34,774 nt of DNA from ANME-2 cluster archaeon (GCA_014237145.1 JAAXOC010000011.1:1-34774), one strand, 5' to 3'; shown: positions 1 to 8,733, numbered from the stretch's first letter. Numbers and translations are program-made. Notes: generated by a model from the letters alone, not told the origin.

Positions 1-620
1 CTCCTCACCACATCCCGATCAAACACTCGCCTCCCATCTACCATTCTCGACGTGCGCCTTCTCTCCTTTACCTTCCGCAGATCACGCTCCCTAAACTCCC
101 TGTGTGCAGTCATCATCACCAGTGCATCCGCACCCTCAAGAGCCTTATAAACATCCTTCTCCACTTTCCCATACCTGTCCAGATACCCATCCTCAATATA
201 AGGATCAACTATCCACACACAAGCCCCCTTCTTCCCCAATTCCTCAACAAAAACCTCAACAGGACTCTCCCTCGCATCGCCCACATTCTCCTTATACGAA
301 AATCCCAGCACAACAACCTTCGGATTCTTCACAGCCCTCTCGCATTCATTCAGCGCATCCACCAGCAACTCAAACACATGCAGCGGCATATAATCATTAA
401 CAGCCCTGCCCGCTGTAATAACCTTCGAATGATACCCCAGCTCCTCAGCCTTCTTCTCCAGGTAATAAGGGTCAACAGGCAAACAGTGCTCGCCCACACC
501 CGCACCCGGGTAATACTGGATCATGGGTTTATCATGGACTGTGAGGGGGTGTTTGTCGGTGACTTTGGTTAGGAGGTAGAGGCGTGAGCCTATGTCGTCT
601 TTGAGGGTTATGCCTTTCAT
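1..620 (-). CDS. Chimeric fragment: RmlA-like N-terminus joined in frame to the C-terminal half of a nucleotide-sugar dehydrogenase (3' end outside window)
   Basis: An open frame of 206 codons starts at the ATG at 620-618 and runs off the left edge. Residues 1-34 (MKGI..., GSRLYLLTKVTDKH, VHDKPMI) match the start of glucose-1-phosphate thymidylyltransferases (RmlA/RfbA). From about residue 36 the protein becomes the C-terminal part of a UDP-GlcNAc/ManNAc-type dehydrogenase: GAGVGEHCLPVDPYYL, which carries the catalytic Cys, then ITAGRAVNDYMP and LGFSYKENVGDARESP. The dehydrogenase's N-terminal NAD-binding Rossmann domain is missing, and the RmlA GGxGTRL nucleotide-binding loop has become DDIGSRL. 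Neither enzyme can be complete. I infer a deletion or recombination inside a surface-polysaccharide cluster that fused two gene ends; a pseudogene is the likeliest reading. Functional parents would make dTDP-sugars and UDP-ManNAc-uronate for surface glycans. Confidence 0.75.
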   Translation of the reverse strand, partial: MKGITLKDDIGSRLYLLTKVTDKHPLTVHDKPMIQYYPGAGVGEHCLPVDPYYLEKKAEELGYHSKVITAGRAVNDYMPLHVFELLVDALNECERAVKNPKVVVLGFSYKENVGDARESPVEVFVEELGKKGACVWIVDPYIEDGYLDRYGKVEKDVYKALEGADALVMMTAHREFRERDLRKVKERRRTSRMVDGRRVFDRDVVR

Positions 621-851
621 AGTTGTATTGGTCCTGATAAACATAGAAATAAAGTGTTGATTTTGATTGTAAGTTAGTTTAGTATAGGTAATAAATATTG
701 TATTAGTTACTTAACGGTTATTATTTGATTTTTTCTAACATTCTTTGTTTTGGGGAGCGTGTTAGGCGCAGGCGGTGGCTGTAGAAATATATAATTGAAG
801 TAATATTGTGCCACACGGAATGCAAGTTTAATGTAACAATGTCTTTGCGCA
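621..851. other. AT-rich intergenic stretch
   Basis: No convincing ORF, RNA gene or repeat is visible between the chimeric dehydrogenase fragment and the small ORF ending at 852. It presumably holds the promoter of the leftward chimeric gene. Confidence 0.4.
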
Positions 852-1085
852 CTAAGCAGCTGCCATTGAGGTACTTTCCTTAACTATCACATGGGCTTCG
901 TATCCAAGGCGGAATAAGAACTGCTCACAATCTTCCCACGTCATTCCAAACGCCTTCACATCTGCAACACCAAGCCTGCTGACAATATCACGAAGAGTCT
1001 CATAATCCTGAGGTTCGTAATCGGCTTCCATCATCATTGATTCAGCCCAATCTACCAGTTCTGTCAATGAAATCTGATGCTGCAA
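852..1085 (-). CDS. Small acidic protein of unknown function (ISLTELVDWAE family)
   Basis: This is a 77-aa acidic ORF with ISLTELVDWAE at the N-terminus and a VADVKAFGMTWEDCEQFL core. I recall similar short proteins in cyanobacteria and archaea, sometimes beside toxin-antitoxin genes, but cannot confirm a function. The only start in the open frame is TTG at 1085; the codons upstream (TAT, GCG, ATC, ATC) run to a TAA stop. The native 5' end may therefore have been lost or mutated when the neighbouring reverse-transcriptase element arrived 28 bp upstream. Product uncertain; an antitoxin is only a guess. Confidence 0.5.
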   Translation of the reverse strand: MQHQISLTELVDWAESMMMEADYEPQDYETLRDIVSRLGVADVKAFGMTWEDCEQFLFRLGYEAHVIVKESTSMAAA

Positions 1086-1113
1086 ATACGCGATGATTTA
1101 TCCAGCTATATCT

Positions 1114-1617
1114 TTACGAGTGATTATCATAACTTTCATCTCTAATTTTTCTGTGCCCTGCGTCTTCAGGATATTTTTGATGTATTTCAATAAGTATACC
1201 ATTGCTATTATAGATTTCCTGATGGAATTTTAAGGTTTTTTCCATTGAATCAAAGGTTTCACACTTTATGCCGTATTTCCTTGCTCTTTGGCATGTACAT
1301 CGTCCGAACTCGATGATCTTACTCTTCTCTTCAGAGATCGTAAGGCCGAATTCACCCATTCGCTGCCTCAGCGCAATTCCAAATGCTCTGGCTTCTTCCT
1401 CTTTTTCGAAACAGACGACGAAATCATCTGCATATCGAACTAGCTGGGCATAACCAGTTAGCTGTGGAATCACCTCAGTCTCAAACCATAAGTCCAGCGC
1501 ATAGTGGAGATATACATTAACAAATAATGAATCCATCTCCTGCAATGGGACTATGTCAAACGAAAGCCGCTTACGGAAAATCCGTACTAGCGGTTTGATG
1601 TGGAGGGGGCGCCGCAA
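1114..1617 (-). pseudogene. Group II intron-type reverse transcriptase remnant
   Basis: Residues 34-105 read NVYLHYALDLWF, an intact RYADDFVV catalytic motif (residues 61-68), FGLTISEEKSKIIEFGR and a later ETFD. This is the palm region of group II intron-encoded reverse transcriptases, which mediate intron splicing and retrohoming. Only about 167 codons remain against the usual 400-600. The expected PQG box before NVYLHY is degraded (VPLQEMDSLF), and homology stops after ETFD, before the maturase and endonuclease domains. The apparent start is a TTG inside a repeat fragment (1612-1635) shared with 14577-14600, so the ORF begins at a junction. It is a decayed mobile-element fragment, not a working enzyme. 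Confidence 0.8.
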
Positions 1618-1635
1618 GGCCTCTTCTTTACTCTA
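1612..1635 (+). repeat. 24-bp fragment shared with the 3' side of the dispersed repeat copy at 14577-14600
   Basis: The 24 bases here equal the reverse complement of 14577-14600 with one mismatch. Both copies contain a short hairpin closed by a GNRA-type loop (GCAA here, GTAA there). The fragment overlaps the first codons of the reverse transcriptase remnant, which points away from it. This links the RT remnant to the repeat family but in inverted order. Confidence 0.7.
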
Positions 1636-1686
1636 CCACATCGGCTAACCGGCGCATCCTGATTCTTCAATTATACAAGCCCAAAT

Positions 1687-3024
1687 CTATTTCATTAATT
1701 TTTGGATAATAGTATCAAATTTTTGTGATCTATAATATACTAATTTCTTTTTCCCAGAGGTAGTTTTTTCCAATAGCCCCAATTTTTCTAAATAAATAAT
1801 ATCTTTTCTAGCTGTTTCATAAGCAGTATTGAACCTATTTTGTATCTCTTTTATTGTAAATGAAAACTTAGGGTCATCAAAAATAAATTTTAAAATATAT
1901 ATTTGTCTATCATTTATGTCTTTTATTATCCTGAAATCATATAGATCCCGTTTTTCCTGAATTTTCTCATTTATATACTTTTTAAGATTGTGAAAGGCTA
2001 AGTCTGTTGTTTTTAGCTGATAATTTATAAAATAAGTTAAATCATTTTCATCGAGTTCAGTGTATAAATATGCTTTTGCATATTGTGTGCGTGATTTAAT
2101 AATAATTCTTGAAATAGACATATACTCTATTAACCAGTAATCTCTTGAAAGCAAATACCAATAAAAAATTGCTCTTGCTGTTCTTCCATTTCCATCTACA
2201 AAAGGATGGATATACCCAATTAGAAAATGCAATATAATGGCTCTGATCATTGGATGAATAAATCTGGTCTCATCACTTTCATTTGCAAAATTACAAAAAT
2301 CGTCAATTAATTGTTCTATTTTTTTATAGTCAGGGGGATGGTAAACAACATTCCCTGTTAAATCCACTACAGATATGTCATTTGCAGCTCTATATTTACC
2401 TTCGTTACTTGGATCTTCCAAAGTGTTTTTGGTAATTGAAGTATGAATTTCAAGTATTAGTTCAGAAGTAAGTTCTTTATTTGTTAATGGTTTTATTTTT
2501 TTAATTGTATTATAATTGTTGAGAATCATTTGTTCAGACCTGTTTTTTGGTTTTCCCCCCTTTCTCAACATCGATTTGGCATGTTCTCTGGTAGTAACAG
2601 CTCCTTCTATTTGACTTGAAGCAATTGCCTCTTCCATAATTGAATTAATTAAATATTGTTTTTTATCTTCCTGTGGTATAATATTTCCTTCAAGATTTCC
2701 CACTAAATTAAGATCAAATTCGTGAATTTTTTGGTTGATATAAGGAGTTAAATTATACTTAAACTCAAATCCTTCGAGGTCACTTAATTTTATTATTTCA
2801 GGATGGGAGTCTCTTTGTGTTTTGGTGATTTTCCATAATATTTCAGGACTGATCTGTAGGGAAATTTTCTTATGTTTTAATTCTGACCAATATAAATATC
2901 TATTATAAATATCTAAAAATGATTGTCTAAATGATTCGTTGCTTAAATATTTATAAATTTCATCAATTTCGTTTGCTTTAATTTCTGATGATGGAGGTTT
3001 TTCTGGAATTTTCATAATAACCAT
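1687..3024 (-). CDS. Fic-family AMP-transferase with inhibitory helix and C-terminal winged helix
   Basis: Fic proteins transfer AMP (or a related group) from a nucleotide to hydroxyl side chains of target proteins. The catalytic motif HPFVDGNGRTAR is complete at residues 273-284. An N-terminal inhibitory motif of the S/T-xxx-E-G/N type, SSQIEG, lies at residues 136-141 and marks a class II, self-inhibited Fic. Residues about 370-445 look like a winged helix (TIKEIQNRFNTAYETARKDI, then LEKLGLLEK), so the protein may bind DNA and control itself. The gene is strikingly AT-rich compared with lhr or the folate cluster, suggesting acquisition. Start: the ATG at 3024, or the ATG three codons in (3015). 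A palindromic site lies directly upstream. Cytoplasmic; target unknown. Confidence 0.9.
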   Translation of the reverse strand: MVIMKIPEKPPSSEIKANEIDEIYKYLSNESFRQSFLDIYNRYLYWSELKHKKISLQISPEILWKITKTQRDSHPEIIKLSDLEGFEFKYNLTPYINQKIHEFDLNLVGNLEGNIIPQEDKKQYLINSIMEEAIASSQIEGAVTTREHAKSMLRKGGKPKNRSEQMILNNYNTIKKIKPLTNKELTSELILEIHTSITKNTLEDPSNEGKYRAANDISVVDLTGNVVYHPPDYKKIEQLIDDFCNFANESDETRFIHPMIRAIILHFLIGYIHPFVDGNGRTARAIFYWYLLSRDYWLIEYMSISRIIIKSRTQYAKAYLYTELDENDLTYFINYQLKTTDLAFHNLKKYINEKIQEKRDLYDFRIIKDINDRQIYILKFIFDDPKFSFTIKEIQNRFNTAYETARKDIIYLEKLGLLEKTTSGKKKLVYYRSQKFDTIIQKLMK

Positions 3025-3066
3025 TAATTACTATTTTTGACAATATTAGTAATTAATAGTAATTAA
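3024..3066. promoter_or_regulatory. Putative operator of the Fic gene
   Basis: TTAATTACTAT at 3024-3034 is the exact reverse complement of ATAGTAATTAA at 3056-3066. The 9-mer AGTAATTAA also occurs as a direct repeat one helical turn apart (3048-3056 and 3058-3066). An AT-rich TATA-like stretch lies further upstream around 3100-3110. The winged helix encoded in the Fic protein is the natural candidate ligand, which would give autoregulation; this is inference. Confidence 0.5.
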
Positions 3067-3154
3067 AGTTTTTCGACAAAGGTTTAGGATTAACATATCT
3101 TAATATTTTATGCGCCCTCAAGATGCCCCCGACATTCTGTCCAGCGTCGTGACG

Positions 3155-3357
3155 GCGTGCCTTGAAGCATAAAAGAGAAAGATAAATAAACAGGACATTG
3201 GAGGTAAAAAAAATCATGTCCCACTACGGGTTAAAATCCCCCCCTCCGGGTCTGCTCCCGGATGAAGAGAACGGGAAGTGCGGCATCATGAGGTGCTGTG
3301 CGGAGTTCCCTAGTGTCGGCAACCACAACCCAAAGCGCAAGCGAACGCAAGGTGGCC
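3155..3357 (+). repeat. Dispersed structured repeat, copy 1 (possibly group II intron-derived RNA)
   Basis: About 203 bp, from GCGTGCCTTGAAGC to AAGGTGGCC, matches the reverse complement of 14599-14804 closely, with scattered substitutions and small indels. The open frame over this copy (from 3198) is not conserved: in copy 2 the same frame reaches a stop after about 16 codons. I therefore do not call it a gene. The sequence upstream (3110-3154) contains an imperfect CTCAAG/CTTGAAG pairing reminiscent of a structured RNA 5' domain. The presence of an intron RT remnant nearby makes an intron-derived RNA plausible but unproven. Confidence 0.75.
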
Positions 3358-3438
3358 TTGGTGATTGGCGACAGTCCCAGTCACAGTGGAAGCCTGAGCA
3401 AAATATAATCGCTGGGGTGGTTATCGTTGGGATGGTTG

Positions 3439-3494
3439 CGAAAATCCTGCGGATTTTCTAAGCCTCCACACCTTCGGAGTGTCGGTTGCGAATG
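3439..3494 (+). other. Hairpins downstream of repeat copy 1
   Basis: GAAAATCC-TGC-GGATTTTC forms a perfect 8-bp stem. It is followed by ACACC-TTCG-GAGTGT, a stem with one bulged base and a UUCG loop, ending near a short T run. These look like structured RNA or a transcription end. They are not present at the equivalent place in copy 2. Confidence 0.45.
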
Positions 3495-3620
3495 CTCTTT
3501 TTTGTGACCGGGGGAGACAAATTTAGCGTTTACATCAGCTTTACACCCGAATAAAAAAAAAGATGTTGAGGTGGCAAATTTACCACAACAACATAATGAA
3601 AATATTAAAAAATATTTTTT

Positions 3621-3884
3621 TTACATATTCTCCATCATTTCCAGTGCTTCTTCAAGTGGTAATGCAGGAGTTATATGGGGCATGCCAAATTCACAGAATG
3701 GATGTGTTATCTTTAGAATTGCTTCCTCATTTGGGGCATCAAATATTGCCACTGAGATATGCCTACCTATCATGAGATACCTGTTTATCACTTTTACCTC
3801 TTCAGGATATTTGAATTTTTTCCAAACTTCTATAACTTTTGGCGTATTCTCCGGAGCCCACTCGAACCATAGTATATACAGCAT
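3621..3884 (-). CDS. Small DUF3303-like protein
   Basis: This 87-aa protein starts MLYILWFEW and contains YLMIGRHISVAIFDAPNEEAI followed by HITPALPLEEAL. This fits the DUF3303-type family, thought to adopt a dimeric ferredoxin-like alpha/beta barrel fold. No catalytic residues or signal peptide are evident. Start: ATG at 3884, with a purine-rich AGGTG segment just upstream. It stands alone between the dispersed repeat and the lhr terminus, so context gives no pathway. Family assignment is from remembered motif shape and is moderately sure; function is unknown. Confidence 0.65.
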   Translation of the reverse strand: MLYILWFEWAPENTPKVIEVWKKFKYPEEVKVINRYLMIGRHISVAIFDAPNEEAILKITHPFCEFGMPHITPALPLEEALEMMENM

Positions 3885-4259
3885 ACTTTCACCTCCAATA
3901 TTAAACTACAATAATGAGATATAAAAATGTTGGTATCATTCTACTCCAGTATAAGAAAATTAAATTTACTTCGAAAATCCCGTTCTTAATTTGGTTTATT
4001 GCCTTAGCGTCACGATAAGTTAATCATGGAATGTAATACTTGGACAGCTTCCACAAACTAAAACATCATCTATATCCAAAATATAGCCACCTTGTTATTA
4101 ATTGTAATAGCCGTATTGGATTTTGGTGGAAAACACATTTTTCAAGTATAGGAGGATAAAAAAAACGTGTTACGAATTTGTTTTTGATGGAATAATACGG
4201 CTAATACAATAATATATTACACACTCAATAATAATAAAGTTTGTGACCATACGAACAAA
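3885..4259. other. Intergenic stretch without recognised gene
   Basis: AT-rich, with no ORF of note, no tRNA-like cloverleaf and no clear repeat seen. It presumably carries the promoter of the DUF3303-like gene and the 3' end of the lhr transcript. Confidence 0.4.
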
Positions 4260-7079
4260 CTAATCCCAGAACCTCTTTGTCCTGACATAATTCCTTTCAG
4301 CCTCCAGAATATCCCGGTAGAACCCATCCTCATCCTTTCGCATCTTCCTTATTACCCTGGATGCAGTCTCAGGTCCCAGCCCCCTGCTCCCCAGGGCAAT
4401 GACCGCAGTCCTGCCGTGGGACAGTACCAGACTAGCGTTCCTGTAAACCCGGCGTGTCCGTTTCAGGTCATCAGCAGTCTTCTCCTTAATCTTCGCCACC
4501 TTGATCTCCTCTTCCTCCCAGGGTTTCAAGGCAGCGATCATCCTGCTCTCACACAAAGGGCATTTCGGTATTTCCTGCACACGGGATACCCTGGTTCTTG
4601 ACACCCACTTCTTACAGGTTACACAGAACAGGATCACCCTGTCGTTCATTATCCTCTGCTTCAGTGCCTCGATGATAGAAGCATCCGCCCTTGCTGGGGA
4701 CACAAGGTCCCTGCCGCCCGTAAAACCGGACATGCCAATGGGACTTACCTTACCTGCCGCCAGTATGACCTCACCTGCAGCAATTCGCCCGATTATATCA
4801 ACAGTCCTTCCAATGTCCAGCTTGTCCTGGAATATCTCCCTCACAGCCTCGTCATACATAGGCGTACCTTCGTATACATCAAGTAACCTCTGCAGGCTTA
4901 TCCGCTCATAATCGGCATCCGTGTTTATGGCACCGAACTTTTTGGCTACCTGTATCATCTTCCACTTGAAAAAAGTAGTGTGCTTTAAAGACATCTCGAT
5001 AATAGGTTCTACGTGAGCAGGGTCCAGGTCCATTATAAGCCTGACTACATCTGCTGCCCCTATCCTTTGGGGCAGGTCAAGTTTGATCCTGTAAGGGTCT
5101 ATCTCCATTGCAACACTGGTGCCCAGCCTGGCAGAAAGCAGGGCACTAAGTACTCCGCCAATAGTATTATTGACCTTATGACCCCCGCAGATATTGATTA
5201 TTACAGACCCTTTTGCATCTTCCACTGTAATTGTATCCTGCGTAGGCATTGCAAACCCTTCATCCATCTGTTTGCGCATGATATCCACCACACTCATAGT
5301 TGTGGCCCTGTCGGCAGGGAACTGTTCCATCAGGTTCCTGGCGATCTCATCATCGGTCAGTCCCGCCCCTATCTTACTGCCTATTTTCGCCCTGATACTG
5401 CAAACCTCATCAGCCACTCCAAAGGGCACAGGGATCTCCTCGCCCACCCATGAAGGTATCTCACCGCCAGGGTCGCGTACCGGCTCCACCTTGATGCGCT
5501 GTCTCTCATGCAAAATCTCCATCACCCGCCACATTTCACCCCTGGCAATGAACACCGCACCGGGTTTTATGAAATTGACAATAAATATCTCATCCAGTGC
5601 ACCCACAGGCCTGCCGCTGACAATATCCAGTACATCATATTTCTTTTCATCAGGTATCATGGAGAGGTTGGCATAATAGTACTGCCAGCTTTTTCGCCTC
5701 CGCCCTACACGACCGTCTTCTTCATGCCACACCAGCCGGTTGTCCCCCACCTGCTGTAAAACCGCATCTACCTGTTCCAGGGTGATATGATGGTAAGGAT
5801 ATGCCCTTGTCACAATGTCGTGTATACGCTCACTGTCCAGTTCCCCGAAGTCCAATACCATACCTGCTATCTGGTTTGCCAGCGTATCGGTCGAACCCTC
5901 GTGGATAAGCGTCTCCTCAATCATTCCTGAGTGCGCCCTGTGAATGATGGCCCATGACTCGACCACATCGTCTGGAAACGTGGTAACAATGGTCCCTTTT
6001 GAGGTCTCATGTATGCGGTGTCCTGCCCTGCCCACCCTCTGGATAAGCCTGGACACTTCCCTGGGTGACATGTACTGGACCACATGGTCCACGTCCCCGA
6101 TATCTATACCAAGCTCCATTGAACTGGTGCAAATAAGTCCCTTCAGGTCGCCGGACTTGAACATATCCTCCATCTCGATCCTGGTTTCCTTGGACAGGGA
6201 GCCATGATGCACACCAATTGACCTTTCCAGCATCCTGAACCTGGAACCCAGGGCTTCGGCAGCTTCCCTGGTATTTACGAAAATTAGGGTGGAAATATGT
6301 GATTCCACGATGTCCCCTATCACTCTCAGGTGCGATGCCATTTCAGGTGTACACATCAGGCTGCGTGCACTTGTCCGGTCAGCAGCTGTGACCTGTGGGG
6401 TCACAACATTGAATTCCAGGTCCTTGTAGATGGAGACCTCCACTATACCTACCTCCCGGTTCGAACCTGCCAGGAAGCGGGCTACTGTCACGGGACTGCC
6501 CACTGTTGCAGACAGCCCTATCCTCTGGAACTCACCTGACACTTCAACCAGCCGTTCAAGTGCGATGGATAGCTGGGCACCCCGCTTGCTGGCTGCCAGT
6601 TCGTGTACTTCATCCACTACAACATACCGTACCGATCCCAGGTTCTTGCGTAACCGGCTGCCTGTTAGCATGATCTGCAGGGTTTCGGGCGTGGTGATAA
6701 GTACATCGGGGGGGTGTTTGCTCTGCTTCTGCCGCTGGTATTTGGAAGTATCCCCATGCCGCACCTGGACATCTATATCAAGCTGGGCACCCATTACCGC
6801 AAGCCTGGCCAGCATATCCCGGTTCAGTGCCCGAAGCGGTGTTATGTATAGTGCCGATATTCCTTTACGTTCCTCTTCATTCCTGTTGAGGATGTGGTGG
6901 AACACAGGAAGTATGGCACTCTCGGTCTTGCCGCTACCTGTAGGTGCAATAAGCAGCAGGTTATCACCCTTTAGAAGTTTTGGTATAGTGCGTACCTGTG
7001 GTTCGGTTGGCCGGGCGAACCCCATTGATGAAACGACAACTTGGAGGCGAGGGTGAAGTTTGTTGAAAATATCTGGCAT
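4260..7079 (-). CDS. lhr: Lhr-family ATP-dependent DNA/RNA helicase
   Basis: Large superfamily 2 helicase of 939 aa. Walker A is APTGSGKTE (residues 45-53), motif II is DEVH (156-159), motif III is SAT (190-192). Later come TSSMELGIDIGDVDHV (motif V) and QRVGRAGHR (motif VI). A long C-terminal Lhr-type region follows, including a CVTC...CPLC zinc-ribbon-like pair near residues 815-845. Lhr proteins translocate 3'-5' on single-stranded DNA and unwind DNA or RNA-DNA duplexes in repair. The length is typical of archaeal Lhr. The ATG at 7079 gives a natural N-terminus (MPDIFNKLHPRLQ). It is transcribed alone; the divergent neighbour is an endonuclease IV-like gene, compatible with a repair neighbourhood but not proof of cooperation. 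Confidence 0.93.
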   Translation of the reverse strand: MPDIFNKLHPRLQVVVSSMGFARPTEPQVRTIPKLLKGDNLLLIAPTGSGKTESAILPVFHHILNRNEEERKGISALYITPLRALNRDMLARLAVMGAQLDIDVQVRHGDTSKYQRQKQSKHPPDVLITTPETLQIMLTGSRLRKNLGSVRYVVVDEVHELAASKRGAQLSIALERLVEVSGEFQRIGLSATVGSPVTVARFLAGSNREVGIVEVSIYKDLEFNVVTPQVTAADRTSARSLMCTPEMASHLRVIGDIVESHISTLIFVNTREAAEALGSRFRMLERSIGVHHGSLSKETRIEMEDMFKSGDLKGLICTSSMELGIDIGDVDHVVQYMSPREVSRLIQRVGRAGHRIHETSKGTIVTTFPDDVVESWAIIHRAHSGMIEETLIHEGSTDTLANQIAGMVLDFGELDSERIHDIVTRAYPYHHITLEQVDAVLQQVGDNRLVWHEEDGRVGRRRKSWQYYYANLSMIPDEKKYDVLDIVSGRPVGALDEIFIVNFIKPGAVFIARGEMWRVMEILHERQRIKVEPVRDPGGEIPSWVGEEIPVPFGVADEVCSIRAKIGSKIGAGLTDDEIARNLMEQFPADRATTMSVVDIMRKQMDEGFAMPTQDTITVEDAKGSVIINICGGHKVNNTIGGVLSALLSARLGTSVAMEIDPYRIKLDLPQRIGAADVVRLIMDLDPAHVEPIIEMSLKHTTFFKWKMIQVAKKFGAINTDADYERISLQRLLDVYEGTPMYDEAVREIFQDKLDIGRTVDIIGRIAAGEVILAAGKVSPIGMSGFTGGRDLVSPARADASIIEALKQRIMNDRVILFCVTCKKWVSRTRVSRVQEIPKCPLCESRMIAALKPWEEEEIKVAKIKEKTADDLKRTRRVYRNASLVLSHGRTAVIALGSRGLGPETASRVIRKMRKDEDGFYRDILEAERNYVRTKRFWD

Positions 7080-7443
7080 AATTGCGGAAATAACTGTTTC
7101 GTTTCTGCATCGACATTAAACTTTCTGCTTACTGATCGATGTTTAACCCTCTTTCATCAGGTCATCAAGTTTTCTGGCAAGCAAATCCTCGCTTTTACCC
7201 GGATTAACTTGAGTATACAAAGTCATATTTTAAATGTATGAAAAAAAAGGTGGACAGACTTTTGAGTTATGTTTGTGTGGGAATAGGAAGATAAGTGCTG
7301 TCCAATTACTAACATATACATTATACTATATAAAGATTTCTCATTGGCATTATCATCATCATCATGTTAATATATCCGTATTCTGCCCATTGGATCGTGC
7401 AGTGAAAAACAATCATATATAGTCAGCCCTTAAAGATAAGGTC
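7080..7443. promoter_or_regulatory. Divergent intergenic region between lhr and the nfo-like gene
   Basis: No gene is seen. A TATA-like CATATATA (about 7412-7419) lies about 26-30 bp before the ATG at 7444, so the nfo-like mRNA is probably leaderless or nearly so. A short ATC microsatellite lies at about 7350-7363. Confidence 0.5.
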
Positions 7444-8265
7444 ATGTTACGATTCGGGACGGCCGGCACACCCATAAGTGCCTCAAAGAGGGATACACGG
7501 TCTGGAGTGAAACGGGTAAGGGAGATTGGTCTGGACTGCATGGAAGTTGAGTTTGTCAGGGGAGTGAAGATGGGAGTTGAAACCGCCGGAAAGGTGGGGC
7601 AGGCCGCCATTGAAATGGATGTGGCACTAAGCGTCCATGCACCGTATTACATCAACCTCAATTCCAGGGAAACTGAGAAGGTTGATGCCAGCCGGAAACG
7701 TATCCTGGACTCAGCCCGCATAGGTAATATATTCGGAGCCAGGGGTGTAGTGTTCCATCCGGCATTTTATCATGATGACTCTTCTGACACGGTTTATGGT
7801 ATAGTGAAGACACACCTGCTTGAAATGGCTGCCCAGCTGGAAGATGAGGGAATTGACATACTGTTGCGTCCTGAGACCACGGGGAAAGGCTCCCAGTTTG
7901 GTACACTGACAGAGCTACTTGAGATGAGTGCCGAACTGGAAGGTGTGATGCCATGCCTGGATTTCTCGCACATGCATGCAAGAGGGGGGGCACTGAACTC
8001 GCACGAGGAGTTCTGCCAGATACTTAATATGGTGGAGGGTTACCTGGGCCGGGAAGGCCTTGATAATATGCATATCCATGTATCAGGTATTGAATACGGA
8101 CCCAAAGGGGAGAAGAAACACCTTGTGCTGGAGGAGTCGGATATGGACTATCACGGACTGGTCAGGGCCTGGAAGGAATATGACATTAAGGGTACTGTGA
8201 TCTGTGAGAGCCCCAACCTGGAGGAGGATGCGCTACTGCTGCAGAAAGTGTACAGGGAATTGTAG
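7444..8265 (+). CDS. nfo: Endonuclease IV-like AP endonuclease / TIM-barrel protein
   Basis: The 273-aa protein has the endonuclease IV order of metal-binding segments: HAPYYINL, FHPAFYHD, LRPETTGKGSQFG, CLDFSHMHARGG, HIHVSGIEYG and ICESPNLEEDA. Endonuclease IV cleaves the backbone 5' of abasic sites in base-excision repair using a trinuclear zinc centre. The segment that normally supplies a D-x-H zinc pair reads GPKGEKKHL here, keeping the His but not an obvious Asp. Activity may therefore differ, or it may belong to the broader xylose isomerase-like barrel group. Single gene with its own TATA box; divergent from lhr. Confidence 0.82.
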   Translation: MLRFGTAGTPISASKRDTRSGVKRVREIGLDCMEVEFVRGVKMGVETAGKVGQAAIEMDVALSVHAPYYINLNSRETEKVDASRKRILDSARIGNIFGARGVVFHPAFYHDDSSDTVYGIVKTHLLEMAAQLEDEGIDILLRPETTGKGSQFGTLTELLEMSAELEGVMPCLDFSHMHARGGALNSHEEFCQILNMVEGYLGREGLDNMHIHVSGIEYGPKGEKKHLVLEESDMDYHGLVRAWKEYDIKGTVICESPNLEEDALLLQKVYREL

Positions 8266-8344
8266 AACATACAGGTAGTAATTGCTATACCTGAAAGACT
8301 AAACTCTAAGCCTGTATCTTCACCAGAGTTACCTTTATTTCAGC

Positions 8345-8575
8345 TTATTGTTCCTTTTCTGCATCAATCTTTGCTATAAGCTCATTGAGGTCCTTAAGTA
8401 TTGCATCCAGGTCTATGCCGTGCATCATGACACCTTCGGCCAGACTCTCATATGAAGATGCATGACAACCTATACAACCAAGCCCGTACTGGAAAAAAAC
8501 ACTCAGGGTCTGTGGATATTTTGATACGATATCCTGGATATTCATATCGCCTGTGATAGTATTATTATCTGACAT
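8345..8575 (-). CDS. DUF1858 redox-disulfide domain protein
   Basis: 76 aa. Residues about 8-65 match the DUF1858/TIGR03980 fold (ITGDMNIQDIVSKYPQ, GLGCIGCHASSYESLAEG). The CIGC pair is the signature of the domain often found with or near hybrid-cluster proteins and thought to form a redox-active disulfide. It is cytosolic, without a signal peptide. It diverges from purN across about 158 bp and converges with the nfo-like gene. No hybrid-cluster protein is encoded in the window, so its partner is unknown. Confidence 0.85.
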   Translation of the reverse strand: MSDNNTITGDMNIQDIVSKYPQTLSVFFQYGLGCIGCHASSYESLAEGVMMHGIDLDAILKDLNELIAKIDAEKEQ

Positions 8576-8733
8576 TGTTATTTACACCTTTTTTATCTGA
8601 TATTCCTCAATGTTACATAAAATTGATTGAAAAACACCTGATTTTCAGAAAATCTTAAGGATTCTCCTGTTATCTATCCAGATGCCCAAAAATAAAAGCC
8701 TTTATATTGCATTCACAATAGGAAGTTAAGTGT

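Noticed and set aside
102-572. A 156-aa and a 98-aa + strand frame at the left edge
   Set aside because: They lie antisense to the chimeric dehydrogenase frame and have low-complexity, His/Pro-rich translations; the minus strand has the recognisable protein motifs.
3198-3461. 87-aa + strand ORF over repeat copy 1
   Set aside because: The same frame in the second copy reaches a stop after about 16 codons, so the translation is not conserved; the DNA rather than a protein is conserved.
7340-7370. ATC microsatellite as a regulatory repeat
   Set aside because: Four or five trinucleotide units only; no sign of function.
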